From the NCBI RefSeq assembly GCF_029309905.1, contig NZ_JARBJP010000003.1, positions 310,001 to 374,000 on the forward strand: a stretch of 64,000 bases of DNA, given 5' to 3'. Source of the DNA: Brytella acorum (lineage in GTDB: Bacteria; Pseudomonadota; Alphaproteobacteria; Acetobacterales; Acetobacteraceae). How positions within the stretch are numbered: position 1 is the stretch's first letter; each line of letters begins with the position of its first letter. A model generated the notes under the pieces. The model was not told the origin of the DNA and searched no databases. It saw only the letters and a list, made by a program, of their open reading frames with translations. Positions 1 to 9,254 of the stretch are shown one piece after another. The translations under genes were made by a program, and so were the position numbers.

Positions 1-2256
1 CCGTCCGGCGTCGAGCGCATCACGGTCCGCCGCCAGTCGGATCAGGCCACGGGCGCGCAGCCGGGCGGAGGGCTGATCCGGCCTCAGTCCGGCACGCGCG
101 CCGTCAGTACGGTCGGTCGGGATTTCATGGACAGGCAGCCGCCCATGGCCACCGCCTACCAGCTCGCCGCCATGCTGCCTGGCGCGAACGTCGCGACGTC
201 CGATCCCTTCGGCTTCTCGCCCGCGACCAACATCACCGTGCGCGGACTGAGCAACGACTCTCTGGGCTACGTGCTTGAAGGCATGCCTCTCAACGATGTC
301 GCCTATTATAACGGCTATCCCAGCCAGTTCGCCGATAGCGAGAACTATCGTGAAGTGGCGCTCGCGCAGGGTTCCGCCGATCTCGACAGCCCGGTTCTCA
401 ACGCCTCGGGCGGACTGATGAACCTGACTTTCCTCGATCCCGGAATGAAGCCCGGAGGCTATGCCAGCGCGTCTTACGGCTCTTATGACACCAATCGGGA
501 ATTCCTGCGGCTGGAGACCGGCGATATCGCCCATTCCGGCGTTCGGGCCTTCGTCTCCTACTCTCACGGCGCGACCGATAACTGGCGCGGGCCGGGACGG
601 GACAAGCGTCATCACATCGACTTCAAGATCCTCAAGGCATGGGGCCGCGAAAACCGTGCGAGCCTGCTCGGGTCCTGGAACAGCACGGTCACGAGCTATT
701 ATCCGCAGGTGACGGCGGCGGACTGGAAAGCCTACGGCATTCACGGCGCGAACGACCTCGCGGCGCGCTACGACGTCAACAACGCCAATGGCGGCACGGA
801 TTACTGGAAACTCTGGCGGGCTCCGGAACGCACCTTCTATGCCGGCACGCCGGTCCATCTGCGCCTGACGGATCACCTGACACTCGACACCACGCCCTAT
901 GCCCAGCTGGCCTACGGCAACGTGCCCGGAGGTTCGACATTGAGCGAAACCGGCCTGTATTCCGGCACGCAGCCCCTGCCCGATACCCTCAATCTTCCAG
1001 GCGCCGTGGATGGCGTCGCCAATGTGCGGACGAACTATACCCAGCGCAGCTATCGCTCCGGTTTCACCGCCAGCCTGCATTACAGGACCGGCCGGAACGA
1101 TTTCATGCTCGGCTACTGGTATGATTACAGCGACGATACCGAACAGCAGCCCTTCACCACGGTCGACGGCCACGGTCATGCCGCCGACATCTGGTCCACG
1201 AAACGGCGTGATACCGTCCTGCTTGCGGATAGAAGCCAGCTTCTGGGAGGCAGCAACCATACGATCTCGCAAACAAATGCGCTCTATCTCGGCGATCACC
1301 TGAGCCTGTTGCGGGACCGGTTGTCGATCGATGCCGGAATCAAAGTCGTCATGCTCACGCGCAACGGCACGAACGCGATGCCAGGGCCGCAGTACCGCGC
1401 CAACGCCAATGATGTGGAGCCTTTGCCGCGTCTGGGCGTGCGTTACAGAATCGATGACGCCAACCAGATCTTCTTCAACGCGACGACGAATTTTCGCGCG
1501 CCCGACGAAACGGCCTTCTACAACACCTACAATCCCAGTTCGGGAGCGCTCAATGCCGCCGCGACACCCGATACGCGCCCCGAATATTCGATTACCGAGG
1601 AACTCGGATATCGCCGTACGGGCCGCTGGATCATCGGCAGCCTGACCCTGTTCAACTACAATTTCACCAACCGCCAGGTTTCCACGCTCGTCTCCCAGAA
1701 CGGCGCGCTGGTTTCATCGACCGTCAATGGCGGTGGCCAGACGACACGCGGCGTGGACGTCGAGATCGGCACGCGCCCCTGGCATCATTTCAGCCCTTAC
1801 GTGTCGGGCGAATATCTCCATGCGACCATCGATAACGACATGGTCGTGGACGGCGACCTCCTGCCGACGAAGGGCAGGACGGCCGTGCGCAGCCCGACTT
1901 TGCAGGCATCGGCCGGACTGACCTATGATGACGGACATTTTTTCGCCGTCGCGACCGTTCGGTACACCGGTCATCAATATGCGACCTTTATGAATGACGA
2001 ACGCGTGTCGGATCACACGACAGGCGATCTTGCCTTCGGTTATCGTTTCAGGGACGCCGTACACCTCCATGCGCCGACATTACGGATGAATTTCGTCAAC
2101 ATCGCCAATACGCACTATCTGTCTGGCATCGCCGCGCCGACATTCAACGCCCGTGACACGACCGGACGCCATGGCTCGACCATCGCCGGAAGCGCGCCGA
2201 CCTATTATATCGGCGGTGGTTTCGCCGCCCTGTTCACGGCTTCAACGGGATTCTGA
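1..2256 (+). CDS. TonB-dependent outer-membrane receptor (5' partial)
   Basis: The reading frame is open from the first base, so the start and signal peptide lie outside the window. An internal ATG at 127 is not the start because plug-domain sequence precedes it. The visible part begins with a plug domain (SGVERITV early, then the ITVRG…LEGMPLND segment), followed by a 22-strand-type barrel with many Tyr/Asn/Gly-rich strands, and ends in a C-terminal Phe as outer-membrane barrels do. The family imports scarce nutrients using TonB energy. One base separates it from the kinase gene and a PnuC-type permease follows, so the cargo is probably a vitamin or nucleoside. Metal-siderophore uptake is the alternative. 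The family call is firm; the substrate is inference. Confidence 0.9.
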   Translation, partial: PSGVERITVRRQSDQATGAQPGGGLIRPQSGTRAVSTVGRDFMDRQPPMATAYQLAAMLPGANVATSDPFGFSPATNITVRGLSNDSLGYVLEGMPLNDVAYYNGYPSQFADSENYREVALAQGSADLDSPVLNASGGLMNLTFLDPGMKPGGYASASYGSYDTNREFLRLETGDIAHSGVRAFVSYSHGATDNWRGPGRDKRHHIDFKILKAWGRENRASLLGSWNSTVTSYYPQVTAADWKAYGIHGANDLAARYDVNNANGGTDYWKLWRAPERTFYAGTPVHLRLTDHLTLDTTPYAQLAYGNVPGGSTLSETGLYSGTQPLPDTLNLPGAVDGVANVRTNYTQRSYRSGFTASLHYRTGRNDFMLGYWYDYSDDTEQQPFTTVDGHGHAADIWSTKRRDTVLLADRSQLLGGSNHTISQTNALYLGDHLSLLRDRLSIDAGIKVVMLTRNGTNAMPGPQYRANANDVEPLPRLGVRYRIDDANQIFFNATTNFRAPDETAFYNTYNPSSGALNAAATPDTRPEYSITEELGYRRTGRWIIGSLTLFNYNFTNRQVSTLVSQNGALVSSTVNGGGQTTRGVDVEIGTRPWHHFSPYVSGEYLHATIDNDMVVDGDLLPTKGRTAVRSPTLQASAGLTYDDGHFFAVATVRYTGHQYATFMNDERVSDHTTGDLAFGYRFRDAVHLHAPTLRMNFVNIANTHYLSGIAAPTFNARDTTGRHGSTIAGSAPTYYIGGGFAALFTASTGF

Positions 2257-2257
2257 C

Positions 2258-3382
2258 ATGACGGACACACCCGCGCAGTTCGGCGTTCTCGGCGTTCAGG
2301 AGACGCGCGACTGGCCCGCACTGACACGCGAAGAAGTCGCCGCGGTGCTGGAACCCTACGGGCTGCCTCCCGTGGCCGGAGACGTCGCCTGGCACGGCCA
2401 GCGCCCGTTTTCCGCCACTGGCATCGTGCCGCTGGAAGACGGTCGGAATGTCTTTCTCAAACGGCATGATCTCCGTCTTCGCGACGCCACCGCGCTGGCT
2501 GAAGAACACGGTTTCGCGGACCATCTCGCCGCGAAAGATCTTCCGGTCTCACTCGCAAGCTTCACCCTCGCGGGCCAGCGGAGCGTGCAGAGAGATGGCT
2601 GGATCTACGAGGTCTATCCGGAACTTGAAGGCGACGATCTCTATCGCGACGTCCAGTCCTGGGGCGCTTTCCTGAGCGACGACGATGCCTACAACGCCGG
2701 AAAGACACTGGCGCTGCTGCACCTTGCCGCTGCGGATTACGACGCGCCTGCCCGTCCGCACCGCCCTCTGGTCTCCAGCTGCGGCTTGATCATCCGGCCC
2801 GATTTCGAAGCCGAACTCGAAGCGTGGGTGGTCGCGGAGCCGGGCCTTTCCGCCGCGCTGGAGGGCCGGGACTGGAAGGAAGAGGTCGCGCAGCAGACAC
2901 GGCCGTATCGGAAGGCCCTCGAGCCTTATCTCGCCGATCTCACGCCATGCTGGGGCCATGGCGACTGGCATGGGTCGAATCTCGCATGGAAGGACGGCGC
3001 CGTATCCGGCATTTTCGATTTCGGCATGTCAGACCGGACCTTCGCGGCTTTCGACCTTGCCGTCGCCATCGAACGCAGCGCCGTGGCATGGCTGAATCTC
3101 GACGACCCCGACCCCGTGCGTTATGAGCAGCTCAGCGCCATGATGTTCGGGTATGAGTCATATCATCTTCTGACTCCGAGCGATTACGCGATGATGATCG
3201 GCTTCCTGCCGCTCGTACATGTCGAATTCGCGCTTTCGGAGGTCGCGTATTACGGCACGCTGCTGGGGGACAGGGCGGGTGCCGATGTCGCCTATGGCGA
3301 TTATCTTCTCGGACATCTGCGCTGGTTCGGCAGCGATCCGGGCCGTGATCTGCTCGACTGGCTGGTCAACGAACTTCCCTGA
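2258..3382 (+). CDS. Phosphotransferase, APH / choline-thiamine kinase fold
   Basis: This 374-residue cytoplasmic kinase has the APH-fold catalytic signature HGDWHGSN (His234, Asp236, Asn241) and the metal-binding DFG at Asp254. The fold includes aminoglycoside, choline, homoserine and thiamine kinases. The ATG at 2258 follows the receptor stop by one base, suggesting translational coupling; an in-frame start upstream at 2153 would overlap the receptor by 100 bases and is rejected. With an outer-membrane receptor before it and a PnuC-type channel after it, the natural role is to phosphorylate an imported vitamin or nucleoside and trap it in the cell. The substrate is inference; an antibiotic-resistance role is less likely in this context. 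Confidence 0.8.
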   Translation: MTDTPAQFGVLGVQETRDWPALTREEVAAVLEPYGLPPVAGDVAWHGQRPFSATGIVPLEDGRNVFLKRHDLRLRDATALAEEHGFADHLAAKDLPVSLASFTLAGQRSVQRDGWIYEVYPELEGDDLYRDVQSWGAFLSDDDAYNAGKTLALLHLAAADYDAPARPHRPLVSSCGLIIRPDFEAELEAWVVAEPGLSAALEGRDWKEEVAQQTRPYRKALEPYLADLTPCWGHGDWHGSNLAWKDGAVSGIFDFGMSDRTFAAFDLAVAIERSAVAWLNLDDPDPVRYEQLSAMMFGYESYHLLTPSDYAMMIGFLPLVHVEFALSEVAYYGTLLGDRAGADVAYGDYLLGHLRWFGSDPGRDLLDWLVNELP

Positions 3383-3412
3383 AAGGAAGCGCGCCAAGAG
3401 GAAGCGTCCGCC

Positions 3413-3973
3413 ATGTCGCCGATGGAAATTCTGGCCGCTGGTCTGAGCGCGCTCGGTGTCTGGCTCACGGCGCGGCGAAAGCTTCTGTGCTGGCCCGTCT
3501 CGCTTCTGGCGGCCCTGCTCTATGGCGTCGTCTTCTTCGACGCCCGCCTCTACGCCGACATGGCGTTGCAGGCCGTATTCGCTGCTTTTCTGCTCTATGG
3601 CTGGTGGCACTGGGCACGGAACGGGCGCAGGGCTGAGGGGGCGGTCTCCATCGTCACGCCGTCCCGGCTCCATCTGTCGGCCGCCGTGCTCGCCGGTCTG
3701 CTCGGTGGGCTGGCGTGGGGATGCGTTCTGGCAACATGGACCGACGATCCGGTCCCGTTCATGGATGCGGCGCTGAGCAGCGCCAGCATCGTGGCGCAGT
3801 TCTGGATGGCGCGGCGCTACCGTCTCTGCTGGGCAGCGTGGATCGTCATCGACGGGCTTTATGTCGGACTTTTCTGCACGCGCGGGCTGTATCTGACGGC
3901 CCTTCTCTACGGCCTGTTCGTCGGCCTCGCCTGGGATGGATGGCGACGCTGGCATAGCCGTTTATGGCGCTGA
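3413..3973 (+). CDS. PnuC-family vitamin/nucleoside transporter
   Basis: This 186-residue inner-membrane protein has about seven hydrophobic segments. Family features are the LLYGWWHWAR segment near residue 60 and a C-terminal WIVIDGLYVGL…YLTALLYG helix pair like those of PnuC/PnuT channels. PnuC members carry nicotinamide riboside, PnuT thiamine and PnuX riboflavin by facilitated diffusion, with kinase trapping inside. An AGAGGAAG-like Shine-Dalgarno precedes the ATG, 30 bases after the kinase stop. It completes the receptor–kinase–permease unit. Thiamine or nicotinamide riboside are the leading cargo guesses; the sequence alone does not decide. Confidence 0.82.
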   Translation: MSPMEILAAGLSALGVWLTARRKLLCWPVSLLAALLYGVVFFDARLYADMALQAVFAAFLLYGWWHWARNGRRAEGAVSIVTPSRLHLSAAVLAGLLGGLAWGCVLATWTDDPVPFMDAALSSASIVAQFWMARRYRLCWAAWIVIDGLYVGLFCTRGLYLTALLYGLFVGLAWDGWRRWHSRLWR

Positions 3974-4029
3974 CCCAAGTATCGACGCACGCAAAAGAAG
4001 CGATCAAGGACACTCAAAGTCGCCCCTTC

Positions 4030-4836
4030 TCAGGCCCGATCCGCGATCAGCCCCGCAACCAGTTCCGGATCAGCGACTTCCGCGTCATGAGGCACTGGGC
4101 GCGACAGATACTCCCATCCCGCCTTCTCTCTGGCACGCTGACGACTGGGCGCAATCGACTCCAGAGCAGGTTTTTCATACGCGACATAGGTGACCCGCAG
4201 GCCAGAGCCCGCAGGCTGGCGAAGTCGGACGGGCGTCTCGTACGTTCCGACCGGATGCGGACGCAGATGCCGCATGAACCAGTCTTTGGCTTCATTTTCG
4301 GGAAGAGGAACCGCCGATGCGTCGGGCACGGGAAATGCCACGCCGGCGCCATAGCGCGCGACAGCGGTCCGGCGTTCGCCCGCCAGATCGCCCGGCAGGA
4401 GTGCAAAGGCGTTTTCACCATCTTCCGGAATCAGCGCGTCCAGATAGATAAGGCGCCGAACGCGATCGCGCAGCCTGTCTGCCACACCCGTCACCACCAT
4501 TCCGCCATAGGAATGGCCAACCAACGTGAAGTCCGTCAGTTCCAGCATGTCGATCATGTTGACGACGTCTTCAATGTGAACGTCGAGCGTGACCTCACGT
4601 GACAGCAGGTGGGATCGTTCGCCGACGCCGGTGAGAGTCGGGGTGAAGACCCTGTGTCCCCGCCTCTCAAGTTCCGGCGTCACGAACCGCCAGACCCAAC
4701 CACCGCCAAACATGCCATGGACAAGCAAGATCGGGCGTCGCTCCAAGGATGCCCCTCGCGCAGCAGCCACCGGAAAAAGAGAAACGGTCGGAATGGCGGC
4801 AAGAAGAGAACGGCGATGCATCGGGAGACCCTTCAT
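4030..4836 (-). CDS. Exported alpha/beta-hydrolase (esterase-like)
   Basis: This 268-residue alpha/beta-fold hydrolase has the oxyanion segment LLVHGMFGGG, the nucleophile elbow GHSYGG (Ser109 in this numbering) and a late His (VPHDAE) as the likely catalytic histidine. The N-terminus has a signal peptide with HRRSLLAA, resembling a twin-arginine motif, and AARGA as a plausible cleavage site. I chose the ATG at 4836 because GGAAG lies nine bases upstream; the ATG at 4821 is the alternative. Sequence style resembles esterases of the salicylate-esterase/EstC kind, but the substrate is unknown. It is transcribed divergently from the NUDIX gene. Confidence 0.8.
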   Translation of the reverse strand: MKGLPMHRRSLLAAIPTVSLFPVAAARGASLERRPILLVHGMFGGGWVWRFVTPELERRGHRVFTPTLTGVGERSHLLSREVTLDVHIEDVVNMIDMLELTDFTLVGHSYGGMVVTGVADRLRDRVRRLIYLDALIPEDGENAFALLPGDLAGERRTAVARYGAGVAFPVPDASAVPLPENEAKDWFMRHLRPHPVGTYETPVRLRQPAGSGLRVTYVAYEKPALESIAPSRQRAREKAGWEYLSRPVPHDAEVADPELVAGLIADRA

Positions 4837-5115
4837 GGCTATAAGCTTCCCATGCTTCCACTCCCCACTCAGCCTCACAATCAGGCCACCCGCGTTATGT
4901 CAGAAACGTGACTGTGTCATCACATGGAGGGTCCGAAACATGCGCGTTTTTCGGCCCTGCTTCCGATCACGGATGGGCGCGTGACGACAGTCCCGCCAGC
5001 AGTTTCGAGATCGACCAGAATCTCAGACGCCATGGCGTCCTGTATCGTCTGGGCAGGAGGCTTGTATCCTGTCATTCATAGTCGTCACGACCGGCGAAAC
5101 TGGAAAGACCCTTTC

Positions 5116-5718
5116 ATGACGGACACGACCCGACGCCCTGGGGAACGCGACGACGAGACGCCCGACACCGGCGGATATGTCACGCTTTCCACCCGCATTG
5201 CCTATGCCAATCCATGGACGCGGCTGCGTGAGGATATCATCCGGCGGCCGAACGGGAAGGACGGGCTGTATGGCGTCGTGGAGCGCGGCGAATTCGTGGT
5301 GATCCTTCCGCTTGGCGAGGAGAACGGGACAAAAACGGTGACCCTCATCCGACAGTTTCGCTATCCCGTGCAGCGTCGCATGTGGGAGTTGCCCATGGGT
5401 ATGTGGGAAACGCGCCCCGACGCCGAACCGGACGAGGTCGCCGCGGGCGAGTTACGCGAGGAAACCGGGCTTGTCGCCAACAAGATGGAGCATGTCGGCA
5501 TCACCTATCAGGGCGCGGGTTACTCGACCCAGCGCGGGCATATTTATCTCGCAACCGGACTGACCCAGGGTCCGCGCGCGCTCGAAGCCACGGAAGAGGA
5601 CATCACCTGCCACACGCTCCCGCTCGAGGAGGTGCGCCGCATGATCCGCGACAACGAAATAACCTGCATGGTGACGCTCGCTGTTTTCGCGGTGCTCGAC
5701 GCCAGAGGATTACTCTGA
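5116..5718 (+). CDS. NUDIX hydrolase (ADP-ribose pyrophosphatase-like)
   Basis: This 200-residue protein has a NUDIX box of the form EPDEVAAGELREETGL around residues 108–123. The first conserved Arg-Glu of the box appears as Gly-Glu, a variation seen in part of the family. The upstream strand RQFRYPVQRRMWELPMGMWE is typical of ADP-ribose or nucleoside-diphosphate-sugar pyrophosphatases. These cleave nucleotide diphosphates to two monophosphates with Mg2+ in the cytoplasm. GGAAAG precedes the ATG at 5116. The gene stands alone, divergent from the hydrolase. Confidence 0.82.
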   Translation: MTDTTRRPGERDDETPDTGGYVTLSTRIAYANPWTRLREDIIRRPNGKDGLYGVVERGEFVVILPLGEENGTKTVTLIRQFRYPVQRRMWELPMGMWETRPDAEPDEVAAGELREETGLVANKMEHVGITYQGAGYSTQRGHIYLATGLTQGPRALEATEEDITCHTLPLEEVRRMIRDNEITCMVTLAVFAVLDARGLL

Positions 5719-5847
5719 AAATCACGACAACCGCCGCGTCGGCTATCACCGCCTTCAACGCATGACGAAATGGACCCGCATCGTATATTTCACCGCGACG
5801 GGAACATTGTTGCGCAGCGCTGGATTGATCGACGTGAGATAGTGTCC

Positions 5848-5877
5848 TTGACTTTTAGAATAAATATGTCGTATTAT
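5848..5877 (+). promoter_or_regulatory. Putative sigma-70 promoter for the 6016 gene
   Basis: TTGACT and TATTAT are separated by 18 bases in an AT-rich stretch about 140 bases upstream of the glycosyltransferase gene. The -10 overlaps an imperfect inverted repeat (GTATTATTTC/AATAATATAC), which could be an operator. The promoter call rests on consensus match only. Confidence 0.5.
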
Positions 5878-6015
5878 TTCAATAATATACGTAATTAAAA
5901 AATCTTAATGAAACACCCACTACAATCCGTAATAAATAGTCAAAAAAATGACATGAAATGCACTTGTCTATGAATGAAATTCCTGTTTCAGAAGGAGGAA
6001 GGGTAGTCGCCCTGT

Positions 6016-7164
6016 TTGGAACAACGTTTTATGCTTAAAGTCGTATTACCTTTCATAGCCCAGCCGCATCAGACGCTTCATTCGCTTCCCATAGGACTGG
6101 AAATGGCCGCCCGGAATCCGGATGTCGAAGTGCAGGTCGCCTGCATGACGGAACGCCATCTGGAATACGCCCGCACGCTGGCCGACTTCTATCCGGAGAG
6201 CAAGGTTTCGTATGAATTGTTGCGGATGCCTCAGCGTCTGCGGCGCAGGATCGAGGAAAAGGGACCCGGTCCGCTCGAAAAAATAGCCGTGCTGGCCATG
6301 AACCGCTCCTATTTCTCGCGGTTCAAGGGTATCGTCGTACCTGAGCGCACCTCTCTGTATCTCAAGCGCATGGGTGTCTGGAAACCACGTCTGGCATGGA
6401 CCCGCCATGGTGCTGGTGACAGGGCGGTCGGTTTCGCAAAAGATACACGTCTGTTCGATTTTATTGTTCTATCCGGGAAGAAGATTGAAAAGCGTCTGCT
6501 TCAGCAGGGCGCCATTACACCCGGTCGGTATCATCGTGGCACTTATGCGAAATTCGATATCGTTCAGCGCATGAATCACGCGGCCCGACCGCTTTTCAGC
6601 AATGGCCGCCCGATCGTGCTCTATAATCCGCATTTTTCCTCACGCTTGTCTTCATGGGAGAAATTCGGCGATCAAATCCTCAGTTTTTTCGCACAACAGG
6701 ATCGCTATAATCTGATCTTCGCGCCTCATATCCGCCTGTTCGATCGCGACAGAGAAGCTGGCGAGATCTTGCGGCAGCGTTTTTCAGGTTGTGAAAATCT
6801 GCTGATCGATCCGGGTAGCACGCGGAGCGTCGACATGACCTATACCATGGCGGCGGATCTTTATCTGGGTGATGTCAGCAGTCAGGTGGCGGAATTCATG
6901 ATCCGTCCGCGCCCCTGTGTCTTTCTCAACGCTCATAATGCCCACTGGGAAAACGACAGCAATTACAGCTTCTGGCAGTTGGGCGAAGTACTGGACAACC
7001 CTGATCGCCTTGCGGATACGCTGGACAACGCATTTCTGATCCATCCGCAGTTCAAAAGCCGACAGACAGCCTATTTCTCTGAGACGTTCGAAGTGCCCGA
7101 CAACCGGCCAACCGCGCCGGCAGCGGCGGACGCCATGGTGGATTATCTCCGCCGCTGCGCCTGA
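6016..7164 (+). CDS. GT-B glycosyl/glycerophosphotransferase-like protein
   Basis: This 382-residue protein resembles CDP-glycerol glycerophosphotransferase-like GT-B proteins. The C-terminal half has YNPHFSSRLSSW, then DLYLGDVSSQVAEFMIRPRP, corresponding to the conserved D-x-S-S nucleotide-binding segment, followed by CVFLNAH. There are no membrane segments, so it probably acts on the inner face of the membrane. I chose TTG at 6016 because an AAGGAGGAAGGG element ends about 12 bases before it; the ATG at 6031 is too far from it. The gene converges on the minus-strand glycosyltransferase with a 22-base overlap. Role in surface-glycan assembly is inferred from the neighbours. Confidence 0.65.
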   Translation: MEQRFMLKVVLPFIAQPHQTLHSLPIGLEMAARNPDVEVQVACMTERHLEYARTLADFYPESKVSYELLRMPQRLRRRIEEKGPGPLEKIAVLAMNRSYFSRFKGIVVPERTSLYLKRMGVWKPRLAWTRHGAGDRAVGFAKDTRLFDFIVLSGKKIEKRLLQQGAITPGRYHRGTYAKFDIVQRMNHAARPLFSNGRPIVLYNPHFSSRLSSWEKFGDQILSFFAQQDRYNLIFAPHIRLFDRDREAGEILRQRFSGCENLLIDPGSTRSVDMTYTMAADLYLGDVSSQVAEFMIRPRPCVFLNAHNAHWENDSNYSFWQLGEVLDNPDRLADTLDNAFLIHPQFKSRQTAYFSETFEVPDNRPTAPAAADAMVDYLRRCA

Positions 7165-8234
7165 ACAATCTGCTCTACGCGTTTTACGATGTCGTGCCCG
7201 GTGCTGTCGAAGTGTTCGGCGCTGAACCGTTCAAGCACTCGCTGACGCCCCGTTTGTCCCCATTTCGCCAGTCTGTCTGGCGCGCGGAGCAGTTTTTCAA
7301 ACGCATCTGCCAAGGCTTGTGAATCGCGCGGTTGCACCAGAATTCCCATGCCTCCCGTGATGGTAAAGGGAAGTTCTCCGACTGCTGACGCAATGACAGG
7401 GAGGCCCGCCAGCATCGCCTCATGCGCCGCCAGACACAAGCCTTCCCAGAAGGAAGGCTGCACATAAGCGTGCAGGGTCGCCAAAAAATCTTTGGGATGC
7501 TCGATATAACCAGCGAGACGGACCGGCAGGTCATCTTGTGCGATCAGGGCTTCCAGATGGGCGCGTTCTTCGCCTTCTCCGGCGATCAGGACTTCAAAAG
7601 GCGGCAGGCCATTCTTCTGGCGCAGCCGCGCCAGAGCCTGACACAGAATATCGTAACCCTTGACCGGATGCAGACGTCCGAGTGAACCGATACGGACTGG
7701 CTGGCCCGCTTGCCACGGTGTCGCCAGAGGAACATCGGCATTCGCACGGAAGATCGGCCAGCAGGCGAGCTTCTCTGACGGGATTCCCAGCGTCTCACGG
7801 GTCGTTTTCTCGACACAGTGGGAATCCGCGATCCAGAGTGAGGTGCGGGACCGCAAGAGGCGCAGCATCCGAGCATTGGCTGGTTTGAGACGTGCTGAAT
7901 GCTGCCAACTGATCACCGGGCAGTGTCGCCAAGCGCCTATCAGTTGTCCCATCAGGGTCGCGCGGGTCAGAGACGTCCAGATGACCGTTGGCGAAAATGC
8001 CTGAATCCGGCGCTTCAGCCAGGAAAATGCAGCCAGATGATCGCCAGGAGCGCCATCCCGGACATGCACGCGTAAGCCCTCCTGTTCCATCGGGGCAATG
8101 GCGCGTCCGTCGCGACGGCTAAGCGCGAAGATTTCGACATGATGCCCGCGTTCACGCATAATGCGGGTGACGGCGGGCACCGGCAGGGCCGCCCCGCCTC
8201 CTTCCACCGAGTTGATGATATAGGCGATCCTCAC
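7143..8234 (-). CDS. Glycosyltransferase family 4
   Basis: This 363-residue GT-B retaining glycosyltransferase starts with the donor-side glycine loop IAYIINSVEGGG, has a central GSLGRLHPVKGYD motif, and a C-terminal FWEGLCLAAHEAMLAGLPVIAS segment carrying the conserved E-x7-E pattern of GT4 enzymes. It transfers a sugar from a nucleotide-sugar donor in the cytoplasm. GTG at 8234 is the start: its first bases overlap the upstream stop as GTGA, and AAAGGA lies six bases before it. Translational coupling to the 8231–9148 gene suggests that both act on the same glycan. Confidence 0.87.
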   Translation of the reverse strand: MRIAYIINSVEGGGAALPVPAVTRIMRERGHHVEIFALSRRDGRAIAPMEQEGLRVHVRDGAPGDHLAAFSWLKRRIQAFSPTVIWTSLTRATLMGQLIGAWRHCPVISWQHSARLKPANARMLRLLRSRTSLWIADSHCVEKTTRETLGIPSEKLACWPIFRANADVPLATPWQAGQPVRIGSLGRLHPVKGYDILCQALARLRQKNGLPPFEVLIAGEGEERAHLEALIAQDDLPVRLAGYIEHPKDFLATLHAYVQPSFWEGLCLAAHEAMLAGLPVIASAVGELPFTITGGMGILVQPRDSQALADAFEKLLRAPDRLAKWGQTGRQRVLERFSAEHFDSTGHDIVKRVEQIVQAQRRR

Positions 8235-9148
8235 CGTGCCGTCCTTTGTTCCCACCATTGCCCGACATGGTGGCGGAGATCGATTCCGGCACGCGTGGGT
8301 ACACTACGCAGGATGCGTTTTGCATCAATGAGCGTGACGTCGCCTGCGGCTGAGAGTGTATGCAGCCCTGCCGTAAAAGGATGTGCACTTTGTGGCGCAG
8401 CGATCCGACACCCTTCCTGAAAAATCATGGAGCGGTCAGGGGAAGTCGTAGTCGCGAGAAGACGGATCGCACCTCCATAGGTCCCGACGCAGTCCTGCAT
8501 GGGAAGAATGAGCCGTCCATCCACGATCCGGGGTGTCCCACCCATACGGCTGCTTCCGGCTCCACGTCTCAGGGGTTGCGTGGAAACGTCCTCCCATTTG
8601 CCCATCAGCGTATCGGCCCGCGCCAGTCGAAGCGCGGCCATGCGATCGGATCGTGGTGTGGAGGGGGCGTAGAACATCCACCATGCACCTGCGGTAAAAA
8701 TCGGCGAGGCATCGATTGCGGCATGGGGAAAGCGAAATTCGGGAACGACCTCCCACTCCCACGGGAAACGACGTGCCCGATACAGGGTCAGCTTTCCCGA
8801 GCGATAGGCTTCGGGCAGCATCCAGGTCTCGCCATCGGCCTCAAATACAAAGGGATAGGACAGGTGCCACGGTTCAGAAAGAACCCTTCCCTGCTGAAGA
8901 ATTTCCAGTGCGTGATTCATAATCAGTAGATGAATCTCACCTTTGCGCGTTCGGTAATCATAATGTTCGACGAAGACATACAGTTTGTCGTCACGCCATA
9001 TTCCGAACGGGTCCGCCAGGAAACGGTATCGACCCGGATTAGGAAGCCAGCGGATAGAGAACGGATCTAGGGAACCTGCGTGACAAATAGTGGAAAATCC
9101 GGCCCGCACGACGCCAACGCGCCAGATATCGGTTCTAAAGATGCTCAT
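8231..9148 (-). CDS. GINT1-N-terminal-like five-bladed beta-propeller protein (copy 1)
   Basis: This 305-residue protein has repeated aromatic-rich segments typical of a GH43-like five-bladed propeller: YRFLADPFGIWRDDKLYVFVEHYD, HLSYPFVFEADGETWMLPE and DASPIFTAGAWWMFYA. It resembles the domain found at the N-terminus of plant glucosamine inositolphosphorylceramide transferase GINT1 and in bacterial proteins within glycan clusters. Biochemical function is not established; a sugar-binding or transferase role is inference. It is a diverged paralogue of the protein at 9645–10541. It overlaps the following glycosyltransferase by four bases. Confidence 0.65.
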   Translation of the reverse strand: MSIFRTDIWRVGVVRAGFSTICHAGSLDPFSIRWLPNPGRYRFLADPFGIWRDDKLYVFVEHYDYRTRKGEIHLLIMNHALEILQQGRVLSEPWHLSYPFVFEADGETWMLPEAYRSGKLTLYRARRFPWEWEVVPEFRFPHAAIDASPIFTAGAWWMFYAPSTPRSDRMAALRLARADTLMGKWEDVSTQPLRRGAGSSRMGGTPRIVDGRLILPMQDCVGTYGGAIRLLATTTSPDRSMIFQEGCRIAAPQSAHPFTAGLHTLSAAGDVTLIDAKRILRSVPTRAGIDLRHHVGQWWEQRTAR

Positions 9149-9254
9149 CGCCTATGGTTTAGCATGATTTTGGCGGGATGCGATTACGAATGAGCCTCCA
9201 TATTGCTGGTGATGCTCCCCCGACACGCCCTCGGTTTGAAGTTAGGATTTGTGG

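Noticed and set aside
2153-2257. Upstream extension of the kinase gene into the receptor
   Set aside because: The added residues are Arg/Pro-rich shadow sequence and the ATG at 2258 fits the operon spacing.
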